A stretch of DNA of 64,000 nucleotides from Caldicoprobacter oshimai DSM 21659 (GTDB taxonomy: Bacteria; Bacillota; Clostridia; Caldicoprobacterales; Caldicoprobacteraceae). The stretch spans positions 372,001 to 436,000 of the forward strand of contig JAGB01000002.1 in NCBI GenBank assembly GCA_000526435.1, read 5' to 3'. Shown one piece after another: positions 47,342-59,403 of this stretch (the stretch's first letter is position 1; every line of letters begins with the position of its first letter). The position numbers were made by a program, and so were the translations under genes. Below the pieces are notes generated by a model. It was not told where the DNA came from. It worked only from the letters and a program-made list of their open reading frames with translations, and did not search any database.

Positions 47342-48232
47342 TCATTTTGCTGTAGCAAGCCTGCGCCGCTCTGCTCTTTCACTCCATTCAACCCACAGGG
47401 GGCCAGCAATGAATATGGTAGAATAGACTCCCGATATGATACCCACCAACATAGGTAGCGAAAATTCCTTGATGGATTCAACCCCGAACACATACAAAGC
47501 CGTTACTGTAAATAAAGTAGTGAGAGAGGTGTTGATGGTACGGGTAAGAGATTCGTTGATGCTCCTGTTGACTATCTCGGCCATGGACAGCTTTTTGCCA
47601 AACCTCTTCTGGTTCTCGCGTACCCTGTCAAAGATGACTATCGTGTCATTGATAGAATAACCTATTATGGTAAGCACAGCTGCCACAAATGGGCTGTTTA
47701 TCTGGGTTCTCAACAAGGCGGCAGCCGCAACCATTATAAGCACGTCGTGTACCAGAGCGACGATGGCCGCCACCCCTGACTTGAATTCAAAGCGTGTCCC
47801 GACGTATATGAGTATAAACACCCACGATATGACGGTGGACAGAATGGCATTACGCGTAAGGTCCTTTCCTATGGTGGGCCCCACCGTATCAACGCTGAAC
47901 CTCTCATCGGTTAAATCGTACTTTTCCTTTAGGGCATCTATCAATCTCTGCTGTATCTCTTCCTGATTTTCCATATACCTCATGCGTATAATGGCGTCCT
48001 GCTTGTTGTCGCCCACCTGGACCACAGTAGCCTCTATACCTTGGGATGACAATATGCTACGAATATCATCCGGCGAATAGGGTTTACCGATGTTCACGTA
48101 TATCACGGTTCCACCCTTGAAATCGATCCCCAGGTTTAAGCCCTGGAAAATCATCACAGCCAATCCAGCTATGATAATGACCAGCGAAATAGCCACAAAT
48201 ATTTTATATTTTGAAACGAAATCTATATTCAT
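47342..48232 (-). CDS. secF: Protein translocase subunit SecF
   Basis: 296 residues from the ATG at 48232 (GAGGGG upstream). Six membrane segments with the large extracytoplasmic loop after the first; GLNLGIDFKGGT and the TIIGYSINDTIVIFDRVREN motif identify SecF. With SecD it uses the proton or sodium gradient to pull exported proteins across the membrane. The start lies 16 bases after the secD stop. secD and secF are separate genes here, unlike the fused secDF of Bacillus. Confidence 0.97.
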   Translation of the reverse strand: MNIDFVSKYKIFVAISLVIIIAGLAVMIFQGLNLGIDFKGGTVIYVNIGKPYSPDDIRSILSSQGIEATVVQVGDNKQDAIIRMRYMENQEEIQQRLIDALKEKYDLTDERFSVDTVGPTIGKDLTRNAILSTVISWVFILIYVGTRFEFKSGVAAIVALVHDVLIMVAAAALLRTQINSPFVAAVLTIIGYSINDTIVIFDRVRENQKRFGKKLSMAEIVNRSINESLTRTINTSLTTLFTVTALYVFGVESIKEFSLPMLVGIISGVYSTIFIAGPLWVEWSERAERRRLATAK

Positions 48233-48248
48233 CTCCGTTATTCCCCTC

Positions 48249-49481
48249 TCATACACCATACAGCTTCTTATTTTGAACATTCAAGTCTATGATGAGCCGC
48301 AGGACATATTTGGTAAAAACTATTGCGGTAAACATGCTCACCACTACGCCCAGCATCAGCGTCTTGGCAAAACCTTGAATCGGGCCTGTCCCGAAATACA
48401 GCAGCACCACGCCAGCAATAAGGGTCGTAACGTTGGAATCCAATATAGCGCTGAATGCCTTTGAAAAGCCTGAGTCCAGAGCCGCCCTCAAGGTCTTGCC
48501 AGCCCTAAGTTCTTCTTTAATCCTTTCAAATATTATGACATTGGCGTCTACCGCCATACCTATCGATAACACTATGCCTGCAATTCCCGGAAGCGTAATG
48601 GTAATACGAGCCAACACCGTAATCAGCATCACCAACAACGTATACACCACAAGGGCCAAATCAGCAACCAGGCCAGGCAGCCTGTAATAAACCAGCATGA
48701 ATAAGAACACCAGCGAAAGCCCTACTATGCCTGCCAGTATTCCCCTTTCAAGCGCGTTGGCTCCCAGCGTTGCGCCAATGGTCCTCACTTCCACCTGTTT
48801 GAGCTCGACGGGCAGGGCACCACTTTCGATCAAGGTAGCCAGCTTTTGGGCCTCCTCTATATCCCTCATGCCATGGATTACGCCCTGGCCGTTTGGAATT
48901 ACCTCATCCACTGTAGGCTCCGATATAGGATTGCCATCCAGCACGATCTTTATCACTTGCCCAAGGTATTTCTCTGTAGCCTCGGCAAATTTTTTGGCAC
49001 CCTCGGGATGCAGTTCAAAGTGCACAACGGGCTTTTGCCCCGTAATATATCCTGGCTTAGCGGTTTTGACGTCTTTTCCTGTGATTATTACATCCCCTTC
49101 TGGGCCAATAAACTCCAGCACAGCGGGCTTCATCAATATATCAGCCAGCTCCTGCGGATTATCCACACCCGGTATCTCCACTACAATGCGGTTGGTCCCC
49201 TGAGGTGCAATGGTGGCCTCGTGCTGGTTTGACTTGTCAAGCCGGTTGCGCATCACTCGTATGGCACCTGCTATTTTGCTGTCCCTGTCTGGATCCCCGG
49301 GGGCGATATCGGCCTCATACACCACATAAAGCCCACCTTTCAGGTCCAGGCCTTGCTGCACCCTTTCCGCAAGGGGGACAATCCTGTATATCCCTATTTC
49401 AAGGCCGTTTAACGCAATATAACACAGTATGGCAATGCATGCGATTATCAAAAATAGCTTTAAACCGCTTTTCTTTCTCAT
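48249..49481 (-). CDS. secD: Protein translocase subunit SecD
   Basis: 410 residues with an N-terminal anchor, the periplasm-side P1 region (GLDLKGGLYVVYEAD, VEIPGVDNPQE, HFELHPEGAKKFAE) and five further membrane helices including GIVLSIGMAVDANVIIFERIKEELR. Complete for a short clostridial SecD. It opens the secD-secF pair. The SCIFF gene with its own terminator lies upstream, so secD is probably transcribed from a start in the 90-base spacer. Confidence 0.97.
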   Translation of the reverse strand: MRKKSGLKLFLIIACIAILCYIALNGLEIGIYRIVPLAERVQQGLDLKGGLYVVYEADIAPGDPDRDSKIAGAIRVMRNRLDKSNQHEATIAPQGTNRIVVEIPGVDNPQELADILMKPAVLEFIGPEGDVIITGKDVKTAKPGYITGQKPVVHFELHPEGAKKFAEATEKYLGQVIKIVLDGNPISEPTVDEVIPNGQGVIHGMRDIEEAQKLATLIESGALPVELKQVEVRTIGATLGANALERGILAGIVGLSLVFLFMLVYYRLPGLVADLALVVYTLLVMLITVLARITITLPGIAGIVLSIGMAVDANVIIFERIKEELRAGKTLRAALDSGFSKAFSAILDSNVTTLIAGVVLLYFGTGPIQGFAKTLMLGVVVSMFTAIVFTKYVLRLIIDLNVQNKKLYGV

Positions 49482-49570
49482 TCCCTGGCCCCCTTTGAAA
49501 AACGAACTTACTTATCCATTATAATATCTGGCTACTGTACTAGTCAATAACGGAAACAGCGGACAGCCCA

Positions 49571-49606
49571 ATAAAAAACAGCAGTAGCAAAGGCCACTGC
49601 TGTTTT
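49571..49606 (-). terminator. Terminator of the SCIFF gene
   Basis: AACAGCAGT and ACTGCTGTT pair on the minus strand around ten bases and run into a T tract (49578-49571 side). It lies between the SCIFF gene and secD. Confidence 0.85.
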
Positions 49607-49665
49607 CCTGCTTACGCCATAATTTATTACAAATGTTCATACGTGTTCACACGACACGACCGAAA

Positions 49666-49806
49666 TTATTGCTTTTGGCAGGCTTGATTGGCCACAGTGC
49701 ACGACGTCTTGCAGGCAGATTGGCAAGATGCCTGGCATTCCCCGCAACCGCCCTTTTTCAAACTGTCCTTCAATGTTCCCTTATGTAACGTCTTGATGTG
49801 CTTCAT
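49666..49806 (-). CDS. scfA: SCIFF (six cysteines in forty-five residues) peptide precursor
   Basis: 46 residues starting MKHIKTLHKGTLKDSL, then GGCGECQASCQSACKTSC and ending VANQACQKQ. Six cysteines at 21, 24, 28, 32, 36 and 43 match the SCIFF family, a near-universal ribosomal peptide of Clostridia whose cysteines are crosslinked by a radical SAM maturase to form thioethers. Start has AAAGGAGG upstream. The usual maturase gene is not adjacent: a terminator and then secD follow. The position near secD and yajC is otherwise as expected. The biological function of SCIFF is unknown. Confidence 0.93.
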   Translation of the reverse strand: MKHIKTLHKGTLKDSLKKGGCGECQASCQSACKTSCTVANQACQKQ

Positions 49807-49822
49807 ACTTTATACGCCTCCT

Positions 49823-50188
49823 TTACAGCAAATTCATACAATTTTCACCTATTTTTTTAGTTTTTTGAACTCGAATAATTTTTTCACGGTAGTAAAAAAT
49901 CTTTCCATATTTATCAATATGACTCTTTAAAGAACCATTTCTTAATGAATCATAATGGACTATATCGAAATAATAAGGCACAGGTAGTTCTTCATTTAAC
50001 ATCACACTTAACCTGTTCACAACCTCCGGAGTAATATTTCTGCCATAAATGACCAAGTCAATATCCGAGCCATTTTTATAGGCCCCCATCGCACGACTTC
50101 CAAAAATGCCAGCCTTTTCAATTGCTGGGCACTGAGATAATGCATATATTATATAATCATAACTTTTCTTTGAAATACCAAAGCTCAT
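49823..50188 (-). CDS. mntA: MNT-type nucleotidyltransferase, antitoxin of a HEPN/MNT pair
   Basis: 121 residues from the ATG at 50188. The minimal nucleotidyltransferase motif GSX10DXD is exact: Gly30-Ser31, then Asp42 and Asp44 (GSRAMGAYKNGSDIDLV). In HEPN/MNT systems this enzyme inactivates the HEPN toxin by transferring AMP to its active-site tyrosine. The start overlaps the upstream HEPN stop by four bases (ATGA), the classic two-gene organisation. The gene pair is more AT-rich than neighbouring secD and looks acquired. Confidence 0.88.
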   Translation of the reverse strand: MSFGISKKSYDYIIYALSQCPAIEKAGIFGSRAMGAYKNGSDIDLVIYGRNITPEVVNRLSVMLNEELPVPYYFDIVHYDSLRNGSLKSHIDKYGKIFYYREKIIRVQKTKKIGENCMNLL

Positions 50189-50586
50189 AACCTGTCTCCC
50201 AAACACCTGTACACCTGAGATATAGCTGGATAATAGCTTTCTCTGATGTTCTCAACCACTAATTTAAAACGTTCTTCATCATAAGTATGAGCCATAAGAT
50301 TTCTTTTTTCCAGCATATCCAGCCATATATCCCCATCTTCTATTAATCCATAATGAAAAGCCGCTTTAATAACCTCTCTTGGAAATCCTGCTAAAACCCC
50401 TTGTGATTCTAAATAATCTTTTAATGTTTTCCAAGCTAATTCAAAAGTATACTCAAATCTTTGGATTAATCCTTCTTTCTCAAGTAAGCTAAGGTTTTCA
50501 AAATTTGCAATAGCCGAAGAAAGAAGTTTATACGCTCTTTCAAAGTTCTCGAACCTCTGTCTCCACCTAATATCCTTTTGATTCAC
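50185..50586 (-). CDS. hepT: HEPN-domain RNase toxin of a HEPN/MNT pair (HI0074 type)
   Basis: 133 residues from a GTG at 50586 (AAGGAG upstream; a TTG at 50607 is the alternative). The HEPN catalytic motif RX4HXY is complete: Arg95, His100 and Tyr102 in KRNLMAHTYDEE. The fold matches the nucleotidyltransferase substrate-binding group (FEYTFELAWKTLKDYLESQG). Such toxins cleave RNA unless AMP-modified by the partner. The pair lies between the TIGR04086 gene and the SCIFF gene. Confidence 0.87.
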   Translation of the reverse strand: MNQKDIRWRQRFENFERAYKLLSSAIANFENLSLLEKEGLIQRFEYTFELAWKTLKDYLESQGVLAGFPREVIKAAFHYGLIEDGDIWLDMLEKRNLMAHTYDEERFKLVVENIRESYYPAISQVYRCLGDRL

Positions 50587-50743
50587 TTCAATTCTACTCC
50601 TTCGCAATTGCCGGTAACCATCTCAGCCCTATTTTGATATTTTCTTCTGTATAACAGCGTATATATTACAAGTATTTACACTAAAAGTATATAAAATGCA
50701 ACTCCAATTGTCAATCTTCACAAAGCATTTTTGTATTTTGGTT

Positions 50744-51154
50744 CTATTCAAGATTTATGCCTATAATGCCTCCAATGGCACCCACTACGATGCCCAACAA
50801 AGCATCCGATAAGAGCACGGTATCAAAAGCGTATGTACCTCCGAATATGGCGCTTATCGCGATGGCCCACACAATATACAGAAACCCTGTTAGCGCACCC
50901 TTGAGCCAGCCTCTTGTACGGCTGCTGCGCGCTGCAACGGCGCCACCCAAGGCAATGCTTATTATGCGAATGGCCTGATTCACCGGCGGGATTATGGTTT
51001 CCTGCAAGTTTGCCAGCTTCATCACCACGGCAAATATCAGAAAGCCCACAAGAGTTACTATTACCGCCAAAAGCGAGGCCTTCAATATCACCAATCCGCT
51101 GTATATAACGCTGTTTCTATCGACCTGCACGGAATTCTTTTTGAGGCTCCTCAT
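50744..51154 (-). CDS. TIGR04086-family membrane protein
   Basis: 136 residues with four hydrophobic segments (about 18-48, 60-72, 88-105 and 112-134). It matches the small TIGR04086 membrane-protein family whose genes sit next to yajC and SCIFF in many Clostridia and, as yrzE, beside yrbF in Bacillus. Function is unknown. It lies between yajC and the HEPN/MNT insertion. Confidence 0.75.
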   Translation of the reverse strand: MRSLKKNSVQVDRNSVIYSGLVILKASLLAVIVTLVGFLIFAVVMKLANLQETIIPPVNQAIRIISIALGGAVAARSSRTRGWLKGALTGFLYIVWAIAISAIFGGTYAFDTVLLSDALLGIVVGAIGGIIGINLE

Positions 51155-51237
51155 CTTGCTCTCCCCATCCCTTCACATTGCTTTCTCACTTTACTTTTAT
51201 GCCGTGCAGGTGCAAAGTATGACAAGCAAAAGGGCAC

Positions 51238-51282
51238 AAAAATAAAAAGGCTTTACCCACTCACAAAGGACAGATAAAGCCT
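51238..51282 (-). terminator. yajC terminator
   Basis: AGGCTTTA and TAAAGCCT pair on the minus strand with a 19-base loop and are followed by TTTTTATTTTT. Confidence 0.8.
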
Positions 51283-51312
51283 GAAAACTAAACACCCCTC
51301 TGAACAGTTCAA

Positions 51313-51615
51313 TTAATCCGCCGAAATTGGCTTGTCTACGCTGCGGATAGCCCATCTCTCGAGTACCAGCTTCACCTTGTCTGGCCCCACCTCTATGGTA
51401 ATGATGTCATCGCGGATGCGCACTATCTTCCCGCAAATTCCACCTATGGTAGTGACATTGTCCCCTACTTTCAAAGAGGCCAACATCTCCCTGGTCTCTT
51501 TTTCCCGTTTCCTTTGAGGCCTGATGATCATAAAGTAAAAGATTACTATCAGCATCACAAACGGGAGCAAGGATTGAATCAAAAGTGCAGTGGTGCTCGC
51601 TTCCTGTGGAGGCAT
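51313..51615 (-). CDS. yajC: Preprotein translocase subunit YajC
   Basis: 100 residues: one membrane helix (about 10-30, ending FYFMIIRPQRKREKE, the family signature) and a soluble domain with LKVGDNVTTIGGICGKIV. It associates with SecDF in protein export. Own terminator downstream; tgt lies upstream across a 225-base AT-rich spacer. Confidence 0.96.
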   Translation of the reverse strand: MPPQEASTTALLIQSLLPFVMLIVIFYFMIIRPQRKREKETREMLASLKVGDNVTTIGGICGKIVRIRDDIITIEVGPDKVKLVLERWAIRSVDKPISAD

Positions 51616-51840
51616 ATCCTTCCCTTCCTTTCTTGAATTAAAAATATTTTCTCATTTGTTTCCAAAATCCATATTAATCAAATTGTATTTCTCTTATTCA
51701 CTTGCCCTATAAACAGTCAATTCTGCTTTTAGAATAAGTATAACACAAAAATCAAATCCTGCCAATTTGCTTTTTATTCTTTTTGAGTATTGCCAAAAAC
51801 AAAACTTCCAAGAGCCAGCCTTACTTTAAGCCGTGTATAT

Positions 51841-52965
<1,125 letters not shown>

Positions 52966-53080
52966 TCACCTCACACTGCAAAAATTCCAGCATCTCCAAT
53001 TTCACGAAAAACACAGGCTATACCCCACATCCAATGATGACAAACCCAATGTCAAAGCATATTGATAAAACAAAACAGTT

Positions 53081-54109
53081 TCAAAGTATCAGCATAGCAT
53101 CGCCAAAGCTGAAGAAACGGTATCTTTCCTTTATAGCCTCCTGGTATACCCTGAGTATCTCTTCCCGGCTGCACATGGCGCTCACCAGCATAAGCAGGGT
53201 AGACTTGGGCAGATGGAAATTGGTGATGAGCGCATCCACCACCTTAAACTTATAGCCCGGATATATGAACAGGTCAGTACAACCCTTTTCTGTGGGATGT
53301 ACTCTTCCGCTGTCATCAGCCGAAGATTCAAGGGCCCTTGTGGAGGTGGTCCCTACTGCGATCACGCGCCCGCCTCTTACCTTGGTGTCGTTTATCACCC
53401 GTGCGGCCTCCTCGCTGATCCTGTAATACTCCTCGTGCATCCGGTGTTCCTCTACATTGTCAACCTTTACGGGTCGGAAAGTTCCCAAGCCCACATGAAG
53501 GGTTATCCTGACGATATTCACGCCCGAAGCCTGTATCTTCTCAAGCAGAGGTATAGTAAAATGAAGCCCTGCGGTGGGCGCTGCCACTGACCCGCGGTGC
53601 CTGGCATACACGGTTTGGTAGCGCTCGGGGTCATCGATTTGCTTTCGAATGTACGGCGGGAGCGGCACAATCCCCACCCTATCCAGGATCTCGTTGAAGA
53701 CGCCCTCATATTGAAACTCCACCACCCGGCCACCTTCAGGAGTCCTATCAAGGACTCTGGCCTCAAGCAGCCCATCGCCAAACACAAAGACAGAACCTAT
53801 CTGCGCTCTCCTGCCAGGTTTTACCAAAACCTCCCAGCGTTTGTCGTCTATCTGGTTAAGAAGCACGAACTCGATTTTACCGCCAGTATCGGCTCGCCTG
53901 CCCAAAAGCCGTGCCGGAATTACCCGTGTATCGTTGATGACTAAGCAATCGCCTTTATGCAAATACTCAACTATATCCTTAAATATCCTGTGTTCGATTT
54001 TGCCGGTATCGCGATGATAGACCAGCAGGCGGGACTCATCCCGCTTTTCTGTCGGCGATTGGGCTATCAGCTCCTCTGGAAGGTAATAATCAAAATCTTC
54101 TACCTTCAA
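53081..54109 (-). CDS. queA: S-adenosylmethionine:tRNA ribosyltransferase-isomerase
   Basis: 342 residues from a TTG at 54109 with GAGG upstream. It transfers and rearranges the ribosyl part of SAM onto preQ1 in tRNA to give epoxyqueuosine. [12 protein letters not shown] at the N-terminus, [25 protein letters not shown] and [16 protein letters not shown] are QueA signatures and the length is standard. tgt follows, as in Bacillus. Confidence 0.97.
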   Translation of the reverse strand: MKVEDFDYYLPEELIAQSPTEKRDESRLLVYHRDTGKIEHRIFKDIVEYLHKGDCLVINDTRVIPARLLGRRADTGGKIEFVLLNQIDDKRWEVLVKPGRRAQIGSVFVFGDGLLEARVLDRTPEGGRVVEFQYEGVFNEILDRVGIVPLPPYIRKQIDDPERYQTVYARHRGSVAAPTAGLHFTIPLLEKIQASGVNIVRITLHVGLGTFRPVKVDNVEEHRMHEEYYRISEEAARVINDTKVRGGRVIAVGTTSTRALESSADDSGRVHPTEKGCTDLFIYPGYKFKVVDALITNFHLPKSTLLMLVSAMCSREEILRVYQEAIKERYRFFSFGDAMLIL

Positions 54110-54180
54110 CTTGCTACCTCACCTTCACTTCCTATATTTATTGTTTCCAGCTTCAATGATTAATAATTGACTTTGTTGCA

Positions 54181-54325
54181 AACTTAATTTGCTTGGGCAT
54201 AGCCTGATAAAGTAACGCTTCACCTTGCAATTTTTGCTTGCTGGTCATTTTTGATTCAAAATTACGGATTTCGTTTTGAGCAGCAAAATAGACTTTTTAC
54301 ACTAAAATCATAATTATACCACAAA
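54181..54325 (+). repeat. Dispersed intergenic repeat, copy A
   Basis: A non-coding stretch between queA and ruvB that shares ordered blocks with the sequence upstream of proB (copy B, opposite strand): AACTTAATTTG, AACGCTT, GCTTnCTGnTCATTTTTG and a long block ATTTCGTTTT, AGCAGCAAAAT, TTTTTACA. Copy A is the shorter form. Confidence 0.65.
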
Positions 54326-54372
54326 AGGGTTAAGACTCCTTATCAGCACCAGCCAATACCTGTAGAACAGCA

Positions 54373-55395
54373 TTATATCATCCTTTGCTGCTCCTGGTAA
54401 GGAATTTTTAAGTGGCGGTAGGCAAGGGACGTGACCACCCTGCCGCGGGGGGTACGGGCAATAAAGCCCATTTGGAGCAGAAATGGCTCATACACGTCCT
54501 CGATAGTGGTGCTTTCCTCGCCAGTTGAAGCAGCCAGCGTATCCAGCCCCACCGGCCCACCGTTATACTTTTCAATGATGGTCCTTAAAATCTTGCGGTC
54601 GACCTCATCCAAGCCTATCGAATCCACTTCCAGCAGCTCAAGAGCCTCCCTGGCAACCTCCTGTGTGATCACCCCATCGGCCTTGATCTGAGCAAAATCC
54701 CTCACCCGCTTGAGCAGTCGATTGGCAACTCGGGGCGTACCGCGGGACCGCGCGGCAATCTCCCGTGCCCCCTCAGGATCTATCGGAATTCCCAGGATAC
54801 CAGCAGAACGAATGACTATTCTGGTCAGCTCATCGGTGGTATAAAGCTCCAGGCGGTGTATCACCCCAAAACGGTCCCTGAGTGGAGAAGTCAGCATCCC
54901 CGCCCTCGTGGTAGCTCCTACCAGCGTAAACTTAGGAAGGTCAAGGCGTATCGAGCGGGCACTTGGGCCTTTACCTATTATGATGTCCAGAGCAAAGTCC
55001 TCCATGGCCGGATAAAGGATTTCCTCAACGCTCCTGCTCAACCTGTGAATCTCATCTATGAACAGCACGTCTCCGTCGCTTAAGTTGGTAAGTATGGCTG
55101 CCAGATCTCCCGGCCTTTCTATGGCCGGGCCGGAGGTTATGCGGATGCCCACCCCCATCTCGTTGGCGATTATGGAAGCCAACGTGGTCTTGCCCAATCC
55201 AGGAGGACCATACAGCAAAACGTGATCTAAAGGTTCGCCCCTTTTCAAAGCAGCCTGTATAAATATTCTAAGCTGCTCCTTCACCTTTTCCTGCCCTATG
55301 TATTCATCAAGGGTCCTGGGCCTTAAGGTCTGCTCGGTCTCGCTATCCTCATGAAGCTTTATAGATGTCACGATCCTGTTTTCCTGCTCGGCCAA
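54373..55395 (-). CDS. ruvB: Holliday junction branch migration ATPase RuvB
   Basis: 340 residues counted from a TTG at 55395 with AGGGG at eight bases (a GTG at 55404 also fits the frame). Walker [15 protein letters not shown], Walker [11 protein letters not shown], sensor [18 protein letters not shown] and the C-terminal winged helix ([13 protein letters not shown]) are complete. It drives branch migration with RuvA. The ruvA stop is just upstream. Confidence 0.98.
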   Translation of the reverse strand: MAEQENRIVTSIKLHEDSETEQTLRPRTLDEYIGQEKVKEQLRIFIQAALKRGEPLDHVLLYGPPGLGKTTLASIIANEMGVGIRITSGPAIERPGDLAAILTNLSDGDVLFIDEIHRLSRSVEEILYPAMEDFALDIIIGKGPSARSIRLDLPKFTLVGATTRAGMLTSPLRDRFGVIHRLELYTTDELTRIVIRSAGILGIPIDPEGAREIAARSRGTPRVANRLLKRVRDFAQIKADGVITQEVAREALELLEVDSIGLDEVDRKILRTIIEKYNGGPVGLDTLAASTGEESTTIEDVYEPFLLQMGFIARTPRGRVVTSLAYRHLKIPYQEQQRMI

Positions 55396-55406
55396 TGCAT
55401 TCACCC

Positions 55407-56006
55407 CTATCTTCTATCCAGGGCTTTCAGCGCCAGCTTCACCAGAGTGGCAGTATCCTGCGCCTGGTCTTTTACCAGGTCCACAGCGCGCTGCGCCTCA
55501 AACGCCTGATATCCCAATGCCATCAGCGCCTGCAGCGCCTCTTTTTCTATCCCTTGCGCAGCAACCACTTCATCGGCCACCATCGGAGAGCTCTCCACCA
55601 CTTCCTTGTCAATCTTTTCCCTCAATTCCAATATGACTCTCTGTGCCGTCTTTTTCCCGATACCCGGGGCAGCGCTCAAAGCCTTTACATCCCCGGTGGC
55701 AATTGCCAGGGCCAGCTGAGTGGATGACAAAGTCGAGAGCATGGAAATTGCGGCTTTGGGCCCTATACCCGATACCGATATTAGCTTCTCAAACAATAGC
55801 TTGTCCTCGCGGTTTAAAAAACCGTACAGCTCCATGCCATCCTGACGAACGTTGAGGTGTACATACAGCTTGACGTCATTTCCCCTGGAAGGCAGTTTGG
55901 ACACCACAGAGGATGGAACAATTATATAAAACCCAACCCCCTGAACATCCAGCACCACGTGCTGTGGCCCAACTTCCACAAGCATACCCTTCAAATAAGC
56001 AAACAT
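55407..56006 (-). CDS. ruvA: Holliday junction-binding protein RuvA
   Basis: 199 residues: an OB-fold N-terminus starting [12 protein letters not shown], two helix-hairpin-helix motifs ([16 protein letters not shown] and [19 protein letters not shown]) and a C-terminal three-helix RuvB-contact domain ([16 protein letters not shown]). GGAGAG precedes the ATG. The ruvC-ruvA-ruvB order is standard for Clostridia. Confidence 0.98.
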   Translation of the reverse strand: MFAYLKGMLVEVGPQHVVLDVQGVGFYIIVPSSVVSKLPSRGNDVKLYVHLNVRQDGMELYGFLNREDKLLFEKLISVSGIGPKAAISMLSTLSSTQLALAIATGDVKALSAAPGIGKKTAQRVILELREKIDKEVVESSPMVADEVVAAQGIEKEALQALMALGYQAFEAQRAVDLVKDQAQDTATLVKLALKALDRR

Positions 56007-56033
56007 AACATCTCTCCTATCGAAAAACCCATC

Positions 56034-56534
56034 TCAAAAGCCCGCCTTCTCCATTTTATCCTTCAGGGCTACCGAATGGATGTGGCATATCGATACCGCC
56101 AAGGCATCTGCGGCATCATCCGGCTCTGGTACACACGGCAAATTAAGCAATATCCGCACCATCTGCTGTACCTGCTGTTTGGAAGCCCTGCCGTATCCCA
56201 CCACCGCCTGTTTAACCTGCAGCGGAGTATACTCATACACCCCAATGCCCTTGAGGGCAGCAGCCAGCACGGCCACCCCTCTGGCATGGCCTATGGCAAG
56301 AGCTGTCTTAACGTTCTTGTTGAAAAACAGCTCTTCCACAGCCACCGCCTGGGGGGCGTAGCGATCTATAAGCTTACATACCGACTCAAAGATGGCAACG
56401 AGACGATGAGGCGTCTCCATGTCAGATGGCGTATTCACAACCCCATAATCGATAACCTTCAAGGAGTTGCCATCCTGTTTGACCAGCCCATAGCCCAGGA
56501 TGGCCATCCCCGGATCTATTCCAAGCACCAGCAT
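56034..56534 (-). CDS. ruvC: Crossover junction endodeoxyribonuclease RuvC
   Basis: 166 residues from the ATG at 56534 (GGAGTGGG upstream). Catalytic acids: Asp7 (LGIDPG), Glu67/68 (AVEELFF) and Asp140/143 (PDDAADAL). It resolves Holliday junctions. Bacillus lacks ruvC and uses RecU, so this marks the clostridial form of the cluster. It is the first gene of the minus-strand ruv operon and shares its upstream region with the divergent argG. Confidence 0.97.
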   Translation of the reverse strand: MLVLGIDPGMAILGYGLVKQDGNSLKVIDYGVVNTPSDMETPHRLVAIFESVCKLIDRYAPQAVAVEELFFNKNVKTALAIGHARGVAVLAAALKGIGVYEYTPLQVKQAVVGYGRASKQQVQQMVRILLNLPCVPEPDDAADALAVSICHIHSVALKDKMEKAGF

Positions 56535-56708
56535 AAACCCACTCCAAATATATTTGTAGCGCACTATTGCCACACATTATCAAATACGCTATAGTAATAT
56601 TATGATTTTTTCGGCGCTGTGTCAACCACAACTGTCGGATTAGCATCCTCTCCCGTATCAATGCGATAGGTAAAATTCGAATGGCAGCAAACACACGCTA
56701 ATGAGTTA

Positions 56709-56737
56709 TTGCATAATTATACAATTCGATGTATAAT
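56709..56737 (+). promoter_or_regulatory. argGH promoter
   Basis: TTGCAT (56709-56714), a 17-base spacer and a perfect TATAAT (56732-56737). Both elements lie inside ArgR-type boxes. Confidence 0.75.
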
Positions 56738-56743
56738 TATTAA
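56710..56743. promoter_or_regulatory. Pair of ArgR/AhrC boxes over the argGH promoter
   Basis: TGCATAATTATACA (56710-56723) is a perfect match to the palindromic TGNATNNNNATNCA half of the ARG box. A second, weaker copy TGTATAATTATTAA (56730-56743) starts 20 bases later, two helical turns, the spacing expected for an ArgR hexamer. The first covers the -35 and the second the -10. The regulator gene is not in the window. Confidence 0.75.
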
Positions 56744-56776
56744 AAACAAAAAATAAATAAACGGAGGTTGAAGCAC

Positions 56777-57996
56777 ATGTCTGAAAAGCAAAAAGTGGTA
56801 CTGGCCTACTCCGGAGGATTGGATACATCCATAATAATTCCCTGGCTCAAAGAAAATTTTGACTATGAAGTGATAGCTATGATAGGAGACGTAGGCCAGG
56901 GCGAAGAGCTGGAACCTCTAAGGGAAAAGGCCATCAAGAGCGGTGCCAGCAAAGTCTATATAGAAGACCTAAAAAAGGAATTCGTAGAAGACTTCATATT
57001 CCCCACCCTAAAAGCAGGCGCCATATATGATGGCAAGTACTTGCTGGGCACATCTTTTGCACGGCCGGTAATTGCCAAACGCCTCGTAGAGATAGCCGAA
57101 AAGGAAGGCGCTGTGGCGGTAGCCCACGGAGCCACCGGCAAGGGCAATGACCAGGTGAGGTTCGAGCTTACCATCAAAGCACTAAATCCACACCTCAAGA
57201 TCATAGCACCCTGGCGAATGTGGAACATAAAATCGCGAGAGGACGCCATAGATTACGCCCGTGCGCGAAACATTCCCGTGCCGGTGACCAAAGAGCATCC
57301 CTACAGCATGGATCGAAACCTGTGGCATCTCAGCCATGAGGGCGGCGAGCTGGAAGACCCGTGGAATGAGCCTGGAGACCATGTTTATCTCATATGCACA
57401 CCTCCTCATAAGGCCCCTGATGAGCCCGAATACGTGGAGATAGAGTTCGAAAAGGGCATTCCAGTAAAGGTCAACGGCATCAAGTATGACGGGGTAAAGC
57501 TTATACAGACACTAAACGAGATAGGAGCCAAGCACGGGATAGGGATTGTAGATATAGTAGAAAACCGCCTGGTAGGCATAAAATCCAGAGGGGTATACGA
57601 GACCCCTGGTGGTACCATACTCTATACAGCTCACGGCATACTCGAGAGCATCACGCTGGATCGTGATACTTTGCACTACAAACAGCATGTAGCGCTCAAG
57701 TTTGCAGAGCTGGTATACGATGGAAAGTGGTACACTCCTTTAAGAAAGGCGTTGTCGGCCTTCGTGGACAGCACCCAGGAAAATGTGACCGGCCGGGTAC
57801 GGCTCAAGCTGTATAAAGGGAATTGTATACCCGCCGGGGTTGAATCGCCGTACTCCCTGTATGATAAAGAGCTGGCCACCTTCGGAGATGACAGCGGCGT
57901 GTACAACCAGAAAGACGCAGAGGGCTTTATCAACCTGTTTGGGCTACCGCTTAAGGTCCAGGCACTTTTGAGGGAAAAGAGAAAGGGTCTTGACTC

Positions 57997-58000
<4 letters not shown>
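56777..58000 (+). CDS. argG: Argininosuccinate synthase
   Basis: 407 residues from the ATG at 56777 with GGAGG upstream. It joins citrulline and aspartate using ATP in arginine synthesis. The PP-loop [15 protein letters not shown] (near residue 10), [13 protein letters not shown] (near 117) and [17 protein letters not shown] are complete. argH overlaps its stop by four bases. Expression is probably arginine-repressed through the boxes in the promoter. Confidence 0.97.
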
Positions 58001-59374
<1,374 letters not shown>

Positions 59375-59376
<2 letters not shown>

Positions 59377-59398
59377 AGGGCGCAACTAAGCGCCCTTT
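59375..59398. terminator. Bidirectional terminator between argH and proA
   Basis: AAAGGGCGC (59375-59383) pairs with GCGCCCTTT (59390-59398) around a six-base loop. It begins inside the argH stop region and ends five bases from the convergent proA stop. Confidence 0.85.
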
Positions 59399-59403
59399 AA
59401 TCA

